Positions 45,767-58,482 of a stretch of 64,000 nt of DNA are shown here, piece by piece. Positions within the stretch are counted from its first letter, which is position 1, and the number at the start of each line of letters is the position of its first letter. Origin of the DNA: Nicotiana tabacum (Eukaryota; Streptophyta; Magnoliopsida; Solanales; Solanaceae); NCBI RefSeq assembly GCF_000715075.1, contig NC_134082.1, forward strand, positions 144,572,948 to 144,636,947, read 5' to 3'. Made by a program: the position numbers and the translations under genes. The notes below the pieces were generated by a model that ran no database searches, was not told the DNA's origin, and saw only the letters and a list, made by a program, of their open reading frames with translations.

Positions 45767-46015
45767 CTCCCCGCGTCAATTTAAAAAAAAAATTTCCTTC
45801 CTTATTAATCCGTTAAAAAAAAGATATATTTTTATATTTGGAAACAATTTAACTTTAAACTTATAATTTTACCCATTTTTTTTCTTAATGAGAAACTTTT
45901 ATAGCCACACATCATGATCTCACAAAGCTTTAAGCTTTTAGGATCCCATATTTTTAATTTTTTTTTCTTAAATTTTGTGTTATGTCAAAACTATATCACA
46001 TCTAAACGGAGAGAG
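45767..46015. mobile_element. degenerate Stowaway-like MITE
   Basis: The left end CTCCCCGCGTCAATTT after TA and the right end TCTAAACGGAGAGAG are decayed versions of Stowaway TIRs (CTCCCTCCGT). The interior has the typical AATTTAACTTTAAACTT and AAGCTTTAAGCTTTTA blocks of a common Solanaceae family. It is non-coding. Confidence 0.6.
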
Positions 46016-46069
46016 CACTTTTTTTTTTTTTTGATAAAACCAAAAGATGCACGTGGGAATCTTTCCCGA

Positions 46070-46985
46070 TTCCGATTCAGAAGTAGGATCTAGATAAAGT
46101 GAAGGCTTACTTTTGCAATAGGATTTGAAACTAAAAAAATTAAGATATTAGCTGTATTATAAGCAATAATTTCGAGGTTCTCCTGGTAGAAAACATGGAG
46201 GAAACATCAAGCCACTCGTGCACACCTAACTAAAAGTATATTCGTAGCTATCCTTTTTTTCCTTTTTCTTTTTATGGATTTGACAATAATCGTCACTATC
46301 TTCTTAACCACTGAATCTCTTCATTGATCCAGGAGCATACCATGAGCATCAATTTTGTCTACATTAGGATCAAGCACCCTCACTATTCTCCGTTTTTGTT
46401 TTTGTTTCTGTTTAATACCTCTGTGATATCCTCCCTCCTGGTTCTACTTCTTTTGATCTCTACACGAGTGGCCTATTTGACAACATGTCTGGCAGTATTA
46501 AGGTTTCCAGTCATATTGTACCCATTATAAAATGGGATGTAAATAAAGCGTAAATTTGGAATTAAATCATCTATAGTTCACAAGCTGCTCTAATAAACCT
46601 TTAAACAATAAGTAGACATAGTTAAAAACATCATACTCTTTTATTAAGTTGTTAATTTACCACGATGAGACAAAGTCCATAAAGAGGGATCTGTTCGTCT
46701 ATGATTTCCTGAGTTAATTATATCATAATCACACAAGTCCAACCATCCATTCGTGCAGAATTAAAAAAATTGCTTCATTCATTAATCTCAATTATAACCA
46801 CTGATTTGATTTATTAATTATCGTATAGGTGCTGTCTCCTTCTGGTATTGAAAAATTCCACTTCGCCAGCTAAGACAACTTCAGATAGACATGTACTTGC
46901 AGACAGAAATGTAGAAAAGGATATAAGAAGATATATAATAAAGAGGATGGTGGTTGTATTTACCCGTGGCATGATACTAAACTAT
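46070..46985. repeat. second copy of the duplicated DUF241 flank
   Basis: Aligns in the same orientation with about 35830-36700 (see that entry) at moderate divergence. No coding sequence. Confidence 0.6.
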
Positions 46986-47355
46986 GTCATACCCATCTCA
47001 TGACTAAAAGGATTAATAAATAACAAATGATAGGAACACTGTTGGACAAATTATGTGTGACAGGTTAACTAGGTTGATGAGAGTGCCCCACGCTTCGATC
47101 ACATACCATTGATCACAGCTGCAACCTGCAAGAAAATGACTAGTGATAAATGAAATTAGACGAAACCATGGAATACCCAATACGGAAAAGGGCCACTCAT
47201 TATACTTTGAGTTAAAATATACCCCGTCGTTATACTATTGGTTCAAATATACTTATTTTTTATTAAATTTGGCCAAATTGGACATCCAATCATATATGAC
47301 ACTGACATTTGATGATGTAGATGCCACATGACTTGCCACCTCAATCTCATTAGAT
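46986..47355. other. spacer before the DUF241 relic
   Basis: No gene is recognised. AT-rich, with no repeat that I could pair. Confidence 0.4.
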
Positions 47356-47562
47356 TGATCATCATGTTTCTGCTGTGATTAATTAGAGCATTAAAGGAAA
47401 TTAGTGCTGCAGACATCACTGTTTTCCAAATAGCGTTGAGTTTCTTATCAGTGCCAATTTCCAGGCCAAAGACAAGCAAATGGTCTTTGGTCACAAGATT
47501 GGTCTTTAATTTGATGAGATCAAGAAGCTCTCTTCTTAATGTCATGTCATGCCAAGGACTTC
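47356..47562 (+). pseudogene. DUF241 relic with internal deletion
   Basis: This matches only the C-terminal third of the family: a VSAVI stub, then RALKEISAADITVFQIALSF, PISRPKTSKWSLVTRLV, then straight to LMRSRSSLLNVMSCQ. The acidic linker and the helix between RLV and LMRSRS are deleted. A small insertion breaks the frame near 47381. The usual stop after SCQ is replaced by GGA. It lies between the two intact genes in the same orientation, as a remnant of another tandem copy. Confidence 0.75.
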
Positions 47563-49884
47563 TCGCAGCTGATCTTTCATCTTTGAATCCTCCATTAATG
47601 ACAGAATATAAGGATCCATCGTACTCTATAGAGAATCAGGTTCTTTATCAGTTCCACTAGAATACACGCACATAACAGTAAGTAAATGACAAGAGAAATT
47701 TTACGTGGAAAATTTCCAGCTCAATAGGATCAAAAACCACGACCTACCCTTTTAAGATTTCAACTTCACTACTGAGCAACTTTTAGATTACAACCTATGC
47801 AACCTAGGAATTAACCTCTTAATCCTTTACTAACTTGTAATACTCTAAGCCACTTTGTAATAACTCTATTACATAGACTTTACAACTCGACTAACTCTAG
47901 TCAAGACTCAAACACGAAGGTTTAAGGTTTACAAAGAGTTTCCTACAGAGTACTTCTAAACAAGCTAAATAGGAATTACAATTGAAGGACATACAATGAC
48001 TTGCTATGGGGAACTGGTCCGTAGTAGTGTTGTTCTTTGTTCTTGATGCACTTGAGAATTACTTGATGGATTATTACGTGAGAGAGCTTGAGTGAATTCT
48101 CTAAAAGTTCAAGTGACTTTGTTTTACCTTCATTTTCATTAATAAAACATGTGTGACATCACTTACAATGATGTAAGCAAGGTAGGTAAAAAACCTTCCA
48201 CAGAAAGTTGACTGCTGCACTATTCCTGTACAGTAGCGTGTGTCGGCAGCAACTTTACAGCTGGAGAGTTGACTTCGTACAGTTGCCTAGGGAGCTGGTA
48301 GAGATCTATTCCCTCAGCTGTTCCTTCAACTCTGGAGATTTGAACCATATCCCAAGCTGGAGCCTTGTGATCTTAAGTGTCTTAAGAATGTGTAACAGGT
48401 TCCTTATCCGGTTCTTGGTAGTAATTTTGTTAGATCATTAAAATATAAAACAAGGTACTTGTAAATAGGATACTTGTAACCTATCAATTTAAATCCCAAA
48501 AAGAGCTACACAGAACTAGACAACAAACTAGAAAGACCTTAAGTTCCTCCTGAATCTCTGCATTCCCCCTTAATCAATGCACATCACAATTATGCAACTA
48601 TTCCTCTCACGGTGCACATCACAATTATGCAATTATTCATTTCCCTCTTTTTGATGATGACAAACTCATAATTGAAAATCGAGAAAGAGCTACACAAAAC
48701 CAGACAGCAAACCAGAAAGACCTTAAGTTCCCCTGATTAAGTTCCCACTGAATCTCTGTATTCCCCTTAATCCGTGCACATCACAATTATGCAATTATCC
48801 CTCTCAGTGCACATCACAATGCACCCCCTCAGTGCACATCACAATTATGCAATTATTAACATGGAACCAAGAATTATAGGATTTGCATATGAATTTCAAC
48901 TGTACATAAGTACACGTAATACAAAAAGAAAACATATCTAGATAAATGTGATAGTTTATACTCAATGTTTATTGGATTTGAATCGGTGGAAGATGTATGT
49001 TCAATGTTGTATCTGCTGGATTTAGCCTCAATGACTTAATACCCTTGCAGTCCTGTTAATATAGTTGTCATTTACCAATTGCAACTGTACTTTTTACCAT
49101 TTTTTACCGCTTTAGGGAAGAAGATATTTATAGCAAGGTAATGACTAATTATTGTCATCTTATTGAAATAGAACACCAGGAGAAATTTTTAATTCAATTC
49201 ATAAGATCAATTGGGGTAAAAACAAGCCAAGAGGGAAGGAAATAGAAGCTGCCCAGTACCGACCTGTAGCATTGTATATACTCCACCAGACACCTCTTAG
49301 ACTTATTTATTTCTAATTGATAATTAAAAACAATTGTTTGGTGCAAGTAAGATTGAAGTACGTTTGGCAATAATAAAAACGTGTTGTGTAAGGGTCCACT
49401 TCATGTTACCTGTGGATTGCAGGGAACATTAGAAGAACAGGCCACTCGTGCACAGCTATTAAAAAATCATACCACCTTCTTCCATTATATGTCTTAAGCA
49501 CCACAGCTATTTAAACTTGACATTTAATGTTGAACACGAATTTTTTGAGCCGACGCGCCATTCGTGTGCCAATTTAAATATTGGCTAACTCTCCCAACGA
49601 TACCGCGTCAATGGATGCACATGGTAAGCATCTTAATTGCTATATATCCGGTAGCAATGGCACAATGCTTGGGCAGCCAGGAGGGAGCTGACCTGTAACT
49701 GAAGCCACATATGAAGGCAAAGTCACATTATTTTTTCGATTCCACGACATTGAAGACTAAAGAAATGACAACTGATTATAGCCTTTGTTTGCCAAATGAA
49801 TATCAGATCACCAAATTCAAAGGCATACCCACATGGCCACATTATAATCACATGCTCAGCGTCCCACTTTTGTGCCTGACTACC
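47563..49884. other. spacer with probable retroelement-derived sequence and direct repeats
   Basis: No gene is recognised. About 47660-48450 has the look of an LTR (CACGTAAAATTTCTCTTGTCA on the minus strand) but I cannot fix its ends. About 48490-48640 and 48685-48860 are direct copies (see 48490). From about 49400 the sequence resembles other DUF241 upstream regions (CCACTCGTGCACA). Confidence 0.4.
48490..48860. repeat. direct repeat with nested GCACATCACAATTATGCAAT units
   Basis: Two copies of about 150 bp (about 48490-48640 and 48685-48860) share AAAGAGCTACACA, CAGAAAGACC/TAGAAAGACC-TTAAGTTCC and CTGAATCTCTG. Each ends with several short GTGCACATCACAATTATGC units. Confidence 0.75.
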
Positions 49885-49894
49885 TATATAAATA
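49885..49894 (+). promoter_or_regulatory. TATA box of the DUF241 gene at 49971
   Basis: TATATAAATA, about 77 bp before the ATG. Confidence 0.6.
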
Positions 49895-49970
49895 ACCTTG
49901 ATTTGATGTTCATTGCTCATTAGGAAATTTAGTCTCTTCTTACAAAGAAAGAAGTGAAACAGAAATTGCC

Positions 49971-50786
49971 ATGGCTACTTTTCCTTTTTCAAAAATCAAG
50001 CCCTTTCGATCAATCAGTTTGCCTGTCAGATCACACCCTACCACTCAAAGAGTTGAAGAGGTGCTCAATAAGCTCAATGGGTTGGAGACATCAGTTGCAC
50101 CAACAGCAGAAACAATCTGTAACAGTTTACTCGGTTTGGAGGAGTTACAAAAGTGTATGGATGATCTTCTTAACTCGCCTCAAACTCTTCAAATACTTTC
50201 CCAACACCAACAGGGGAAATGGTTTGAGGAGTTACTGCAAAAATCAGTTAGAATTCTTGATATTTGTGGCGCTACAAGGGAAATTGTCTCTCAATATAAG
50301 GAAAATGTTAGAGCTCTTCAATCCTCACACAGAAGACGAAAAGGAGATTCCAGTACAGAAGCTGGAATCACAAGATTCACCACTTTCAGCAAGAAAATGA
50401 AGAAGGACGCCAAAAGATTAGTCTTGGCTCTGAAGCAAGTAGATTGTGAGACTTTCACCTCAGCATTCCTGGAAGCAGATCAGGAGACAATAGCTGTGAT
50501 TAGAGCACTAAGGGAAGCCAATGGAGTTTCTATTTTGGTTGTCCAAAATATCTTGTCCTTCTTGTCTGTGCCACTTTTGAAGCCAAAGCAACCAAAATGG
50601 CCATTGGTTGCAAAATTGACAAACAACGGAAGAAGAGAACAAGAAGGCCTAGAAAACAGCACGAACTTGGAAACAAGATTGGAGACTTTTGAGGCTCAAC
50701 TTGACAGCATCGAAAAGGGATTGGAGGGAACATTTAGGGGCCTGATTAGATCAAGAAGCTTGCTCCTGAATGTTTTCTCCTGCTAA
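49971..50786 (+). CDS. intact DUF241 (PF03087) family protein, 271 aa
   Basis: Single-exon gene whose family function is unknown. ATG at 49971 follows a TATA box and a short leader. The signature RSISLPVRSHPTTQRVEEVL is near residue 13, then LEELQKCMDDLLNSPQTLQI, VRILDICGATREIVSQY, an Arg-rich turn (SHRRRKGDS), KKMKKDAKRLVLAL, a hydrophobic stretch (GVSILVVQNILSFLSVPLL), KWPLVAKLTNNG, and a C-terminal helix ending FRGLIRSRSLLLNVFSC. No stop or shift is seen. An inverted partial copy lies at 5700-6014 and a more distant tandem relative at 44403. The neighbouring 3' flank is also shared with 5325-5699. Confidence 0.9.
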   Translation: MATFPFSKIKPFRSISLPVRSHPTTQRVEEVLNKLNGLETSVAPTAETICNSLLGLEELQKCMDDLLNSPQTLQILSQHQQGKWFEELLQKSVRILDICGATREIVSQYKENVRALQSSHRRRKGDSSTEAGITRFTTFSKKMKKDAKRLVLALKQVDCETFTSAFLEADQETIAVIRALREANGVSILVVQNILSFLSVPLLKPKQPKWPLVAKLTNNGRREQEGLENSTNLETRLETFEAQLDSIEKGLEGTFRGLIRSRSLLLNVFSC

Positions 50787-51145
50787 TCTGGATGTTTTTA
50801 CTCCATTAACTGTATAGTTCACCATATTCTGTACATGAACAATTTTTAAATGTTATACTCCAAACTTCTTGTATCTTTTGCTCTGTCTGGCTTATCTGAC
50901 TCCCTTCTTCCCCTAGCTAAGAAACATCAATCGGATGTGATATGCATCTCACGGGTTACAACTCAGAAGACAGCTTAAAGTTTCCTGAACAGAACTTATA
51001 AAACTTACTTGAGTTTTGGATTTTCCAACAAGATGTCTATAGTAGATGCATTTTTCTAATAACAGACTTTCATTGTATCCTGTGAATTGATTCAATAAAT
51101 TAATTTAGCAACTATGTGTTACCCCATTACTGGCACAATGAAGTA

Positions 51146-51397
51146 CTCCCTCCGCTCCACAATAAATGACTATTTTATCTTTTTATTTTGGTCCAAAATA
51201 AGTGTCCATTTACATAATCAAGAAGGAAATAATTTATTTTTCCAAAATTTGCCCTTATTTACATATTCCAATGTGTCAAGGTGACAATTAATTAAGGTTA
51301 ATTTAATGAATAAATCTTTTTTCTCTAGGAATTCGTATTTCCTTAATGGGTGTGACAAAGGTAAAATAGTCACTTGTTTTATGGGGACACGAGGGAG
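51146..51397. mobile_element. Stowaway-like MITE with TA target duplication
   Basis: 252 bp with near-perfect terminal inverted repeats (CTCCCTCCGC on the left, GAGGGAG on the right) and TA on both sides (51144-51145 and 51398-51399). The homologous flank at about 5316-5324 lacks it. Confidence 0.85.
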
Positions 51398-51469
51398 TAA
51401 TTGTTTAAAATTATTCTTAAACATTTAGAGATAGACCAGGGAAAATGAAAGAAATTATTGGTTTATAAA

Positions 51470-52210
51470 TGTCACGACCCCATTTTCCCTCCGTAGGATG
51501 TCGTGACGGCACCTAGTCTCTAAGACTAGGTAAGCCTAACAATTACCAAATAACTGAATATTAAGCTGAAACTCAAATCTCAATATCTGAAATAAATAAA
51601 ACTACAATTCAAAATGATTACAATTCCCAAAATCCGGTAAAAATAAGTCACAAGCTTCTAAGAGAAATACTAAATGTCTCTGTACATCAGAGTGAATATA
51701 AGGGAATACAACATCAAAAAGATAGAGGTGGACTTCGAGGTTTGCAGATGCTGGCAGATATACCTTGAAGTTTACACGTAATCACTGCTCACTGATAGCA
51801 AGGTTGGTAGGAGGTACCTGAATCTGCACAAAAAGATGTGCAAAAGAGTAGCATGAGTACACCACAACGGTACCCAATAAGTATCAAGCCTAACCTCAGT
51901 AGAGTAGTGACGAGGTCAGGTCATAACCTTACTGGAATAAAAGAAACAAGGCAAATGAGCTAATATATTATGATGAAATAACTGAGAATTAAAAATGAAA
52001 AATACAGACTGAATACAAATCAAGGAAACAAGTAATTCAATTAAGCATGTTGCACAAATTGCAAGTAAGAGTTTAAACAAGTAGGCATGTGACATTAGGC
52101 TAAACATGATGACTACACAGGCTAGGGCATCTCACTTAAGGAATTAAAAGAGAACTACTCGGCAAGAACCGGATTTTTCAACATATAACCCGTGTACGCA
52201 CTCGTCACCT
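51470..52210. repeat. LTR fragment of a gypsy-type element
   Basis: Starts TGTCACGACCCC, the same opening style as the LTR at 53290, and shows no coding. It ends where TGATAAGTAGGG begins, so it is truncated on the right. Orientation was not resolved. Confidence 0.45.
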
Positions 52211-53289
52211 GATAAGTAGGGATTTTGATCGCTTAATTGCTCTCTTTTACTTGCGTTTTAGCTCAAAAATGCTTAAAGGTATTCCCAAAAACTAACGAAA
52301 TGTGCTTACTTGCAGGAATATTGGGAAACAAGCCAAAGAAGGCAAAATCAACTCATAAAAGAGTCAAAAGTGAACAAGAGCCAAAACTGGGCAAAGAGGA
52401 TAGCAATGCAGACTGCACAATTCTAGTGCGGCCGCAGAATGAGATTCAGAGATGAGGTTTTAGCCATCTCTGACAGTGCGGACCACACCAAAAATGTGCG
52501 GCCGTAGGAGATCAAGTGCAGCCGCAATCATTATTACGTGGTCCGCAAGATTGAAGATTCAGGGAGTTGTCCCAAGACCAAAAGCAGAAGAGTGCAGACC
52601 GCAACACTTTTGTGCGGCCGCATAATCAGAAGTGCGGCCACACCTACTTTTATGCGGACCGTAGAAGCCTGAAAGTCCAAGCCCAAAATTCCCAAGACTG
52701 CGGACCGCACTAGAATTGTGCGGCCGCAGAAATCCATTTTGCGGCCTGCATTAGAATTATGCGGTCGCACAACCTCCGTAGGGGCATTTTTATCAGATAT
52801 TTTCAGCTTAGTATAAATACAATTTTTGTCATTTTTAGGTAAAATTTAGTTTGCAAAGGTGCACCTTAGCAGTTTTCTTTACTCCTTGAGTAAATTTGTA
52901 TTAGATTAACCTCTTAATAGTAGATTATCTTTGTTTAATTAATGATTATGCATTCTACCTTAATTTCTTCTTGTATTTCTTCATTTTTTATGAGTAGCTA
53001 AATCTTTAGCTAGGGTTGTAGCTCAACCCTAGTGTGGATACTTAATGGGTATTGAATTTTAGGACTTGTTTGTAATTGGGTTAGTGATATCAAGCTTTGT
53101 TTATGCTTAAATTCTAGAATTAATAGTTGCAAACATTGATTCATGCCTTTTTGACCTAGTTTTTGCTTGAGAAAGAGAGACTAGGTTTAGGAAAAATTGG
53201 CTAGCAAGGAACTGAGGTGAATTCAAGAAATTGATAGACCCAATTAAAGAGTCAAATCTAGAGATAGTAAGACCCGACTTGAGTATATA
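52211..53289. repeat. LTR-like fragment with repeated GCGGCCGC-type palindromes
   Basis: Begins TGATAAGTAGGGATTTTG and is cut off at 53289 by the Tekay-like element. Between about 52425 and 52770 the motif TGCGGCCGCA or close variants (TGCGGACCGCA) appears about a dozen times. No coding is seen. I take it for a truncated LTR of an unidentified gypsy family. Confidence 0.4.
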
Positions 53290-56200
53290 TGTCACGACCC
53301 AAAATCCCAACCCGATCGTGATGGCGCCTCTCGTGAGGACAAGACCAGCCAATCAACAAAACAGTACATCTCTTTATAATTACTTAGCAGGAATAAGTCT
53401 AAATCATGGGCAATATAATCTTAAATGCGAAATAAACATGATAGAACAAGAAAAACTATCCCAACTCAGCCCGAAATCGGGGTGTCATGAGTCATGAGCT
53501 ACTACAAAGTTTACTAATATTTTACAAAGTCTGGAATTATCATAAATAACAAAGATAAGGGAGAAAACGGGGATGCGGACGTCAACAGCTACCCCGTTAC
53601 TCCTAGTCACCGCCTGGTCTGGAAAGAATCAGCGCTCAGGAGCGAACTCAGCTCTGCCTGTATCTGCACACATGGTGCAGGGAGTAATGTGAGTACTCCG
53701 ACCCAGTGAGTAATAAAAATAAATAACGACTGAAAACATGAAATCTCATAACGGCACAATATAGCGCTATCCCAAGCAGTAAAATCAGTTATACCGTAAA
53801 ATAGTGAGTATCAGATAATTCTTCTTTTAAAACAGTAAAGACAAATAATTTCCACAGTAAGGATAAATCAAAAGCTTGCCCCTCGGGCTCAATATGTAAA
53901 TCTCAGTATAGTATCAGCCCCTCGGGCTCCCTCCCAACTCACCAGCACACAACATCAGCCCTTCGGGCTCACTCCCAACTTACCAACACACAACATCAGC
54001 CCCTTGGGCTCACTCCCAACTCACCACACACAAGCAACGGCCTCTCGGGCCCACTCCCAACTCACCTGGGTACCCTGCGCTCACTAGGGGTGTGTACAGA
54101 CTCCGGAGGGGTTCCTACAGCCCAAGCGCAATATCAATAGGCCTGAAAGCCTTCACACATCACACTCGAGGCCTGAAAGCCTCCTCACATAACACTCGAG
54201 GCCTGAAAGCCTCCTCATATAACACTTGAGGCCTGAAAGCCTCCTCATATAACACTCAACATATCCTCACGTATGGCCCTCGGCCAATCAGTCCAGAAAA
54301 TAATCATAAGCCTCTTGGGCATCAGTAAAACAATAGTGCTCAGCTCAACAGCATTATAAATATCATTAAATCTCGAGTTGAGTATAAATGTAGCTGAGTT
54401 CACAAAATAATATAATTCAATTGAACTGAGTTCAAATAATATTTCAATTCGTGAGGAAAATAGTGATGTAAATTCACAAAAGATTTCAGATAATTGGCAC
54501 GAAGCCCAAATATGGCAATAAGCCCCAATCATAGTGAAAAACAATAAATCTTTATCAATTACGCGGTAAAAATATCAACTGGGATGGACCAAGTCACAAT
54601 CCCCAATAGTAAATGACCCCGCGCTCGTCATACAACGCGTGTCTCATCTCAACATAGCAGTATGTTGTGCAATCCGGGGTTTCAAACCCTCAGTGCATCA
54701 TTTAAAATCATTACTCACCTCTAGCTCGCTATGCCCTTGCCTCTCTAATTGGCCTCCTCGTGTGACGAATCTGCCAAAAATCACACAAACCTCGATGAAG
54801 TTCGATTTCTAAAAGACGGGGTTTTAACCATACATATCTGAAATTCGCCCCTTAATGATACTATAATGATCCCATACAGTTATGTAACTTCAATCTACAA
54901 TACAACACTCAATATGGCCAATATTAGTACTAGATCCCATAAATTATGCCATTTAGGCATATTATCAAACATCTTGTAGGCATAAATATTTACACCTCTT
55001 AACTATAGCATTGGTTCCTCCAACTATCACCATTAACCAACAATTCATCACACTATTATTCTTTAACAATTTATACTCCTAACATCACATGTGTGATCAA
55101 CCATTCACACCCAAACCAACAAAAATTTCATCAAATAAACACCTTTAAATCCTTACCATGTTCATGTATTTAAATTGGGAATTTATGGCTTCCAACCACC
55201 ATACAATAAGTTGTAATACTTGATTCATACTCGTATTTCCATAATATATCCATATATGTGAGTCTAAGGTGTAGGATTTACCTTTTGAAAGAAATCTTGC
55301 AAAACCCTTCCTTGAGTTCTTGAAGGAATTTCTTGAAAATCTAAGGATTTTTAAGATCAATTCATGTTAATATAAGTGTTTGGGAGTAGTAATCAACTCA
55401 AAATACTCCAAAAATCTTACCTTAGGAGTGCAATTGGGTGCCTTGGTCGAATTGGGATGTAGAGGAAGCCCTAAGCATGAGAAATGACTCAATTCCTCTC
55501 ATTTCCGGTCTTTAGAGTACTTAAAAACCCTCCAGTCGCGCGAGTTCGCGCGCTGTTCGCGCGTTTTTGCTGAGCATTCTGCCTCAGATGCGCGAAACGC
55601 GCGACAACGCTTTGACACCTGACCAGTGAAATGGTCATAACTTCCTATATACACTTCCAAATGACAAACGGTTTGTTGCGTTGGAAACTAGACTCAAAGG
55701 GATTTAATTTGATAGGTTCTAGCCCACACAAATCCTTATATAACGAGAGATATTATCGTTCAAAGTGAGGCCTTGTGCGCACTCATTTACAACTTTCGTC
55801 TATTATGAAATTTCCAACTTCAAAAGTTCCCGTTAGCCATCCGAAATCATCCCGAGGTCCTCGGGACCTCAACCAAAAATACCAATACATCTTATAATAT
55901 TATTCAAACTTGTTCCAATTATCAAAACACCTCGACTACCACCAAAATTATCGAATTACATCGAATTCAAGTCTAAGTTCCTTTAAAACTTCCAAAACGA
56001 GCATTCGATCAAAAACTCGACCAAAATATGTCCGAATGACTTGAAATTTTGCACACATATCCAAAATGGCATAACGAAGCTACAGAAATTCTCGAAATTC
56101 CATTCCGACCGTCGGATCAAAATTTCACCTATCAACCGGAAATCACCAAAATACTAACTTCGCCAAAATGAGCTAATTTCTTCACCGGACCTCCAAAATT

Positions 56201-56466
56201 AATTCCGATTGCGCTCCTAGGCCTTAAATCATCCCCCGAAACTAACTGAATCATCGGAATTCAATTCCGAGCCTTCTAACTCACAATTCAACGTCCGGTT
56301 GACTTTTCCAAACTAATTCTTCCTTAAAGAGACTAATTGTCCCATTTCATACCAAACTCGATCCGAATTGACTCAAATTCACCAAGTACACATATTGAAA
56401 CATGAATAAGCATTTAATGGGGAATACGAGACAAAAATACAGGAAACAACGGTTCGGGTCGTTACA
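53290..56466 (-). repeat. 3' LTR of the Tekay-like element (3177 bp)
   Basis: Starts TGTCACGACCC and ends GGGTCGTTACA on the plus strand. It contains a 30-bp tandem array (54137-54253), a series of CGGGCTC-ACTCCCAACT units (about 53880-54065) and GCGCG clusters (about 55535-55610). A purine tract (AGTTGGGGAGAA, minus strand, 56467-56478) abuts it. Confidence 0.9.
54137..54253. repeat. 30-bp tandem repeat in the Tekay-like 3' LTR, 4 units
   Basis: Unit GGCCTGAAAGCCTCCTCATA plus TAACACTCGA. The other LTR has 5 units at about 62003-62153. Confidence 0.85.
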
Positions 56467-56519
56467 TTCTCCCCAACTAAAACAAACGCTTGTCCTCGAG
56501 CGAGTTAAGAAACATACAT

Positions 56520-58482
56520 GAAGTTTCAAATAGGTGCGGGTACCTGCTCCGCATCTCCTACTCGGTCTCCCAAGTAGCCTCCTCCACGGGCCGACCTCTC
56601 CACTTTACTTTCACTGATGCTATATCTTTTGATCTTAATTTTTGAATCTGTCAACTCAAAATAGCCACTGGCTCCACATTATAAGTTAAATTTTCATCTA
56701 ACTGTACTGTACTGAAATCTAAAATATGAGACGGGTCCCCAATGTACTTTCAGAGTATGGACACATGGAATACCGGATGGATACTCGACAATCTAGGCGG
56801 CAAAGCAAGCTCGTAAGCCACCTCTCCAATCCTCCTAAGTATCTCAAATGGTCCAATAAACCGCGGACTCAACTTCCCTTTCTTTCCGAACCTCATAACA
56901 CCCTTCATTGGCGAAACCTTCAGCAAAACTTTCTCGCCCTCCATAAATGACACATCTCGGACCTTCCGGTCCGCATAACTCTTCTGACGTGACTGAGCTG
57001 TGCGAAGTCTTTTGTGAATTACCTTCACCTTTTCTAAGGCATCCTGGACCAAATCTGTCCCCAACAACCTAGCCTCACCGGGCTCAAACCAACCCACTGG
57101 AGTTCTACACTGCCTCCCATATAAGGCCTCGTACGGTGCCATCTGAATACTGGACTAATAGCTGTTGTTGTAGGCAAACTCTGCAAGTGGTAAAAATTCA
57201 ACCCAAGAACCTCCAAAATCAATCACGCAGGCACACAACAAATCCTCCAATATCTGAATAGTACGCTCGGACTGTCCGTCCGTCTGAGGATGAAATGCTG
57301 AACTCAACTCCACCTGAGTGCCCAACTCGTGCTGAAAAGTCCTCCAAAACTGAGAAGTGAACTGAGTACCTCTATCCAAAATAATAGTAACTGGAACACC
57401 ATGCAACCGCACAATCTCCTGAATAAAGATCCTAGCCAGCCGCTCCGCAGAATATGTGGTACACACCAGAATGAAATGCGTTGACTTGGTCAGCCTATCC
57501 ACAATGACCCAAATCGAATCAAAATTCTTCAAAGTCTGAGGAAGGCCACTCACGAAATCCATAGTAACTCTCTCCCATTTCCACTCAGGAATAATCATCT
57601 GCTGAAGCAAACCGCCTGGTCTCTGATGCTCATATTTCACCTGCTGACAGTTGAAACACCGAGACACATATCCCACAATGTCTTTCCTCATTCTCCTCCA
57701 CCAGTAATGCTGTCTCAAGTCCTGATACATCTTCGCAGCACCCGGATGGATGGAATACCGCGAATTGTGGGCCTCCTCAAGAATCAAATCTCTAAGCCCA
57801 TCAACATCGGGCACATAAATACGGCCCTGCATCCTCAATACGCCATCATCACCTATAGTCACATCTTTGGCATTATCATGCTGAACTCTGTCCTTAAGGA
57901 CAAGCAAATGCGGATCATCATACTGGTGCTCTCTGATGCGATCATATAAGGAAGATCGAGAAACCACACTAGCCAATACCCAGCTAGGCTCAGAAATATC
58001 TAACCGCACCAACTGATTGGCCAAGGTCTGAACATCAACTGCAAGAGGCCTCTCCCCAACTGGGATGTAAGCCAAACTCCCCATACTGACTGCCTTTCGG
58101 CTCAACGCATCAGCCACTACATTGGCCTTTCCCGGATGATATAGAATGGTAATATCATAGTCTTTAAGTAACTCAAGCCATCTCCACTGCCTCAAATTAA
58201 GATCTTTTTGTTTAAATAAATGCTGAAGACTGCGATGATCAGTGAATACCTCACAAGATACGCCATATAAATAGTGCCTCCAAATTTTTAAGGCATGAAC
58301 TATAGCAGCCAACTCCAAATCATGAACAGGGTAGTTCTTCTCATGGGGCTTCAACTGACGAGAAGCATAAGCAATAACTCTACCCTCCTACATTAGCACA
58401 CAACCAATCCCAACTCTGGAAGCATCACAATATACCACGTATGAACCTGTAGCTGATGGTAACACCAACACTGGAGATGTGG
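56520..58482 (-). pseudogene. Tekay-like RNase H, integrase and chromodomain
   Basis: RNase H includes [43 protein letters not shown] and [15 protein letters not shown]. Integrase follows with a zinc head ([25 protein letters not shown]), D in [10 protein letters not shown] in ILDRGTQF and E in DGQSERTIQ, then [12 protein letters not shown] and [12 protein letters not shown]. The chromodomain-type tail (KVKWRGRPVEEATWE, SRYPHLF) is at about 56620-56530. Stops at about 58388 (TAG), 57155 (TAG), 56745 (TGA), and two more within the chromodomain (about 56655 and 56562) break it. Most sit where Gln or Arg is expected. Confidence 0.88.

Noticed and set aside
52237..52455. 72-aa plus-strand frame before the palindrome cluster
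   Set aside because: It lies in LTR-like sequence, with no start context, promoter or recognisable domain.
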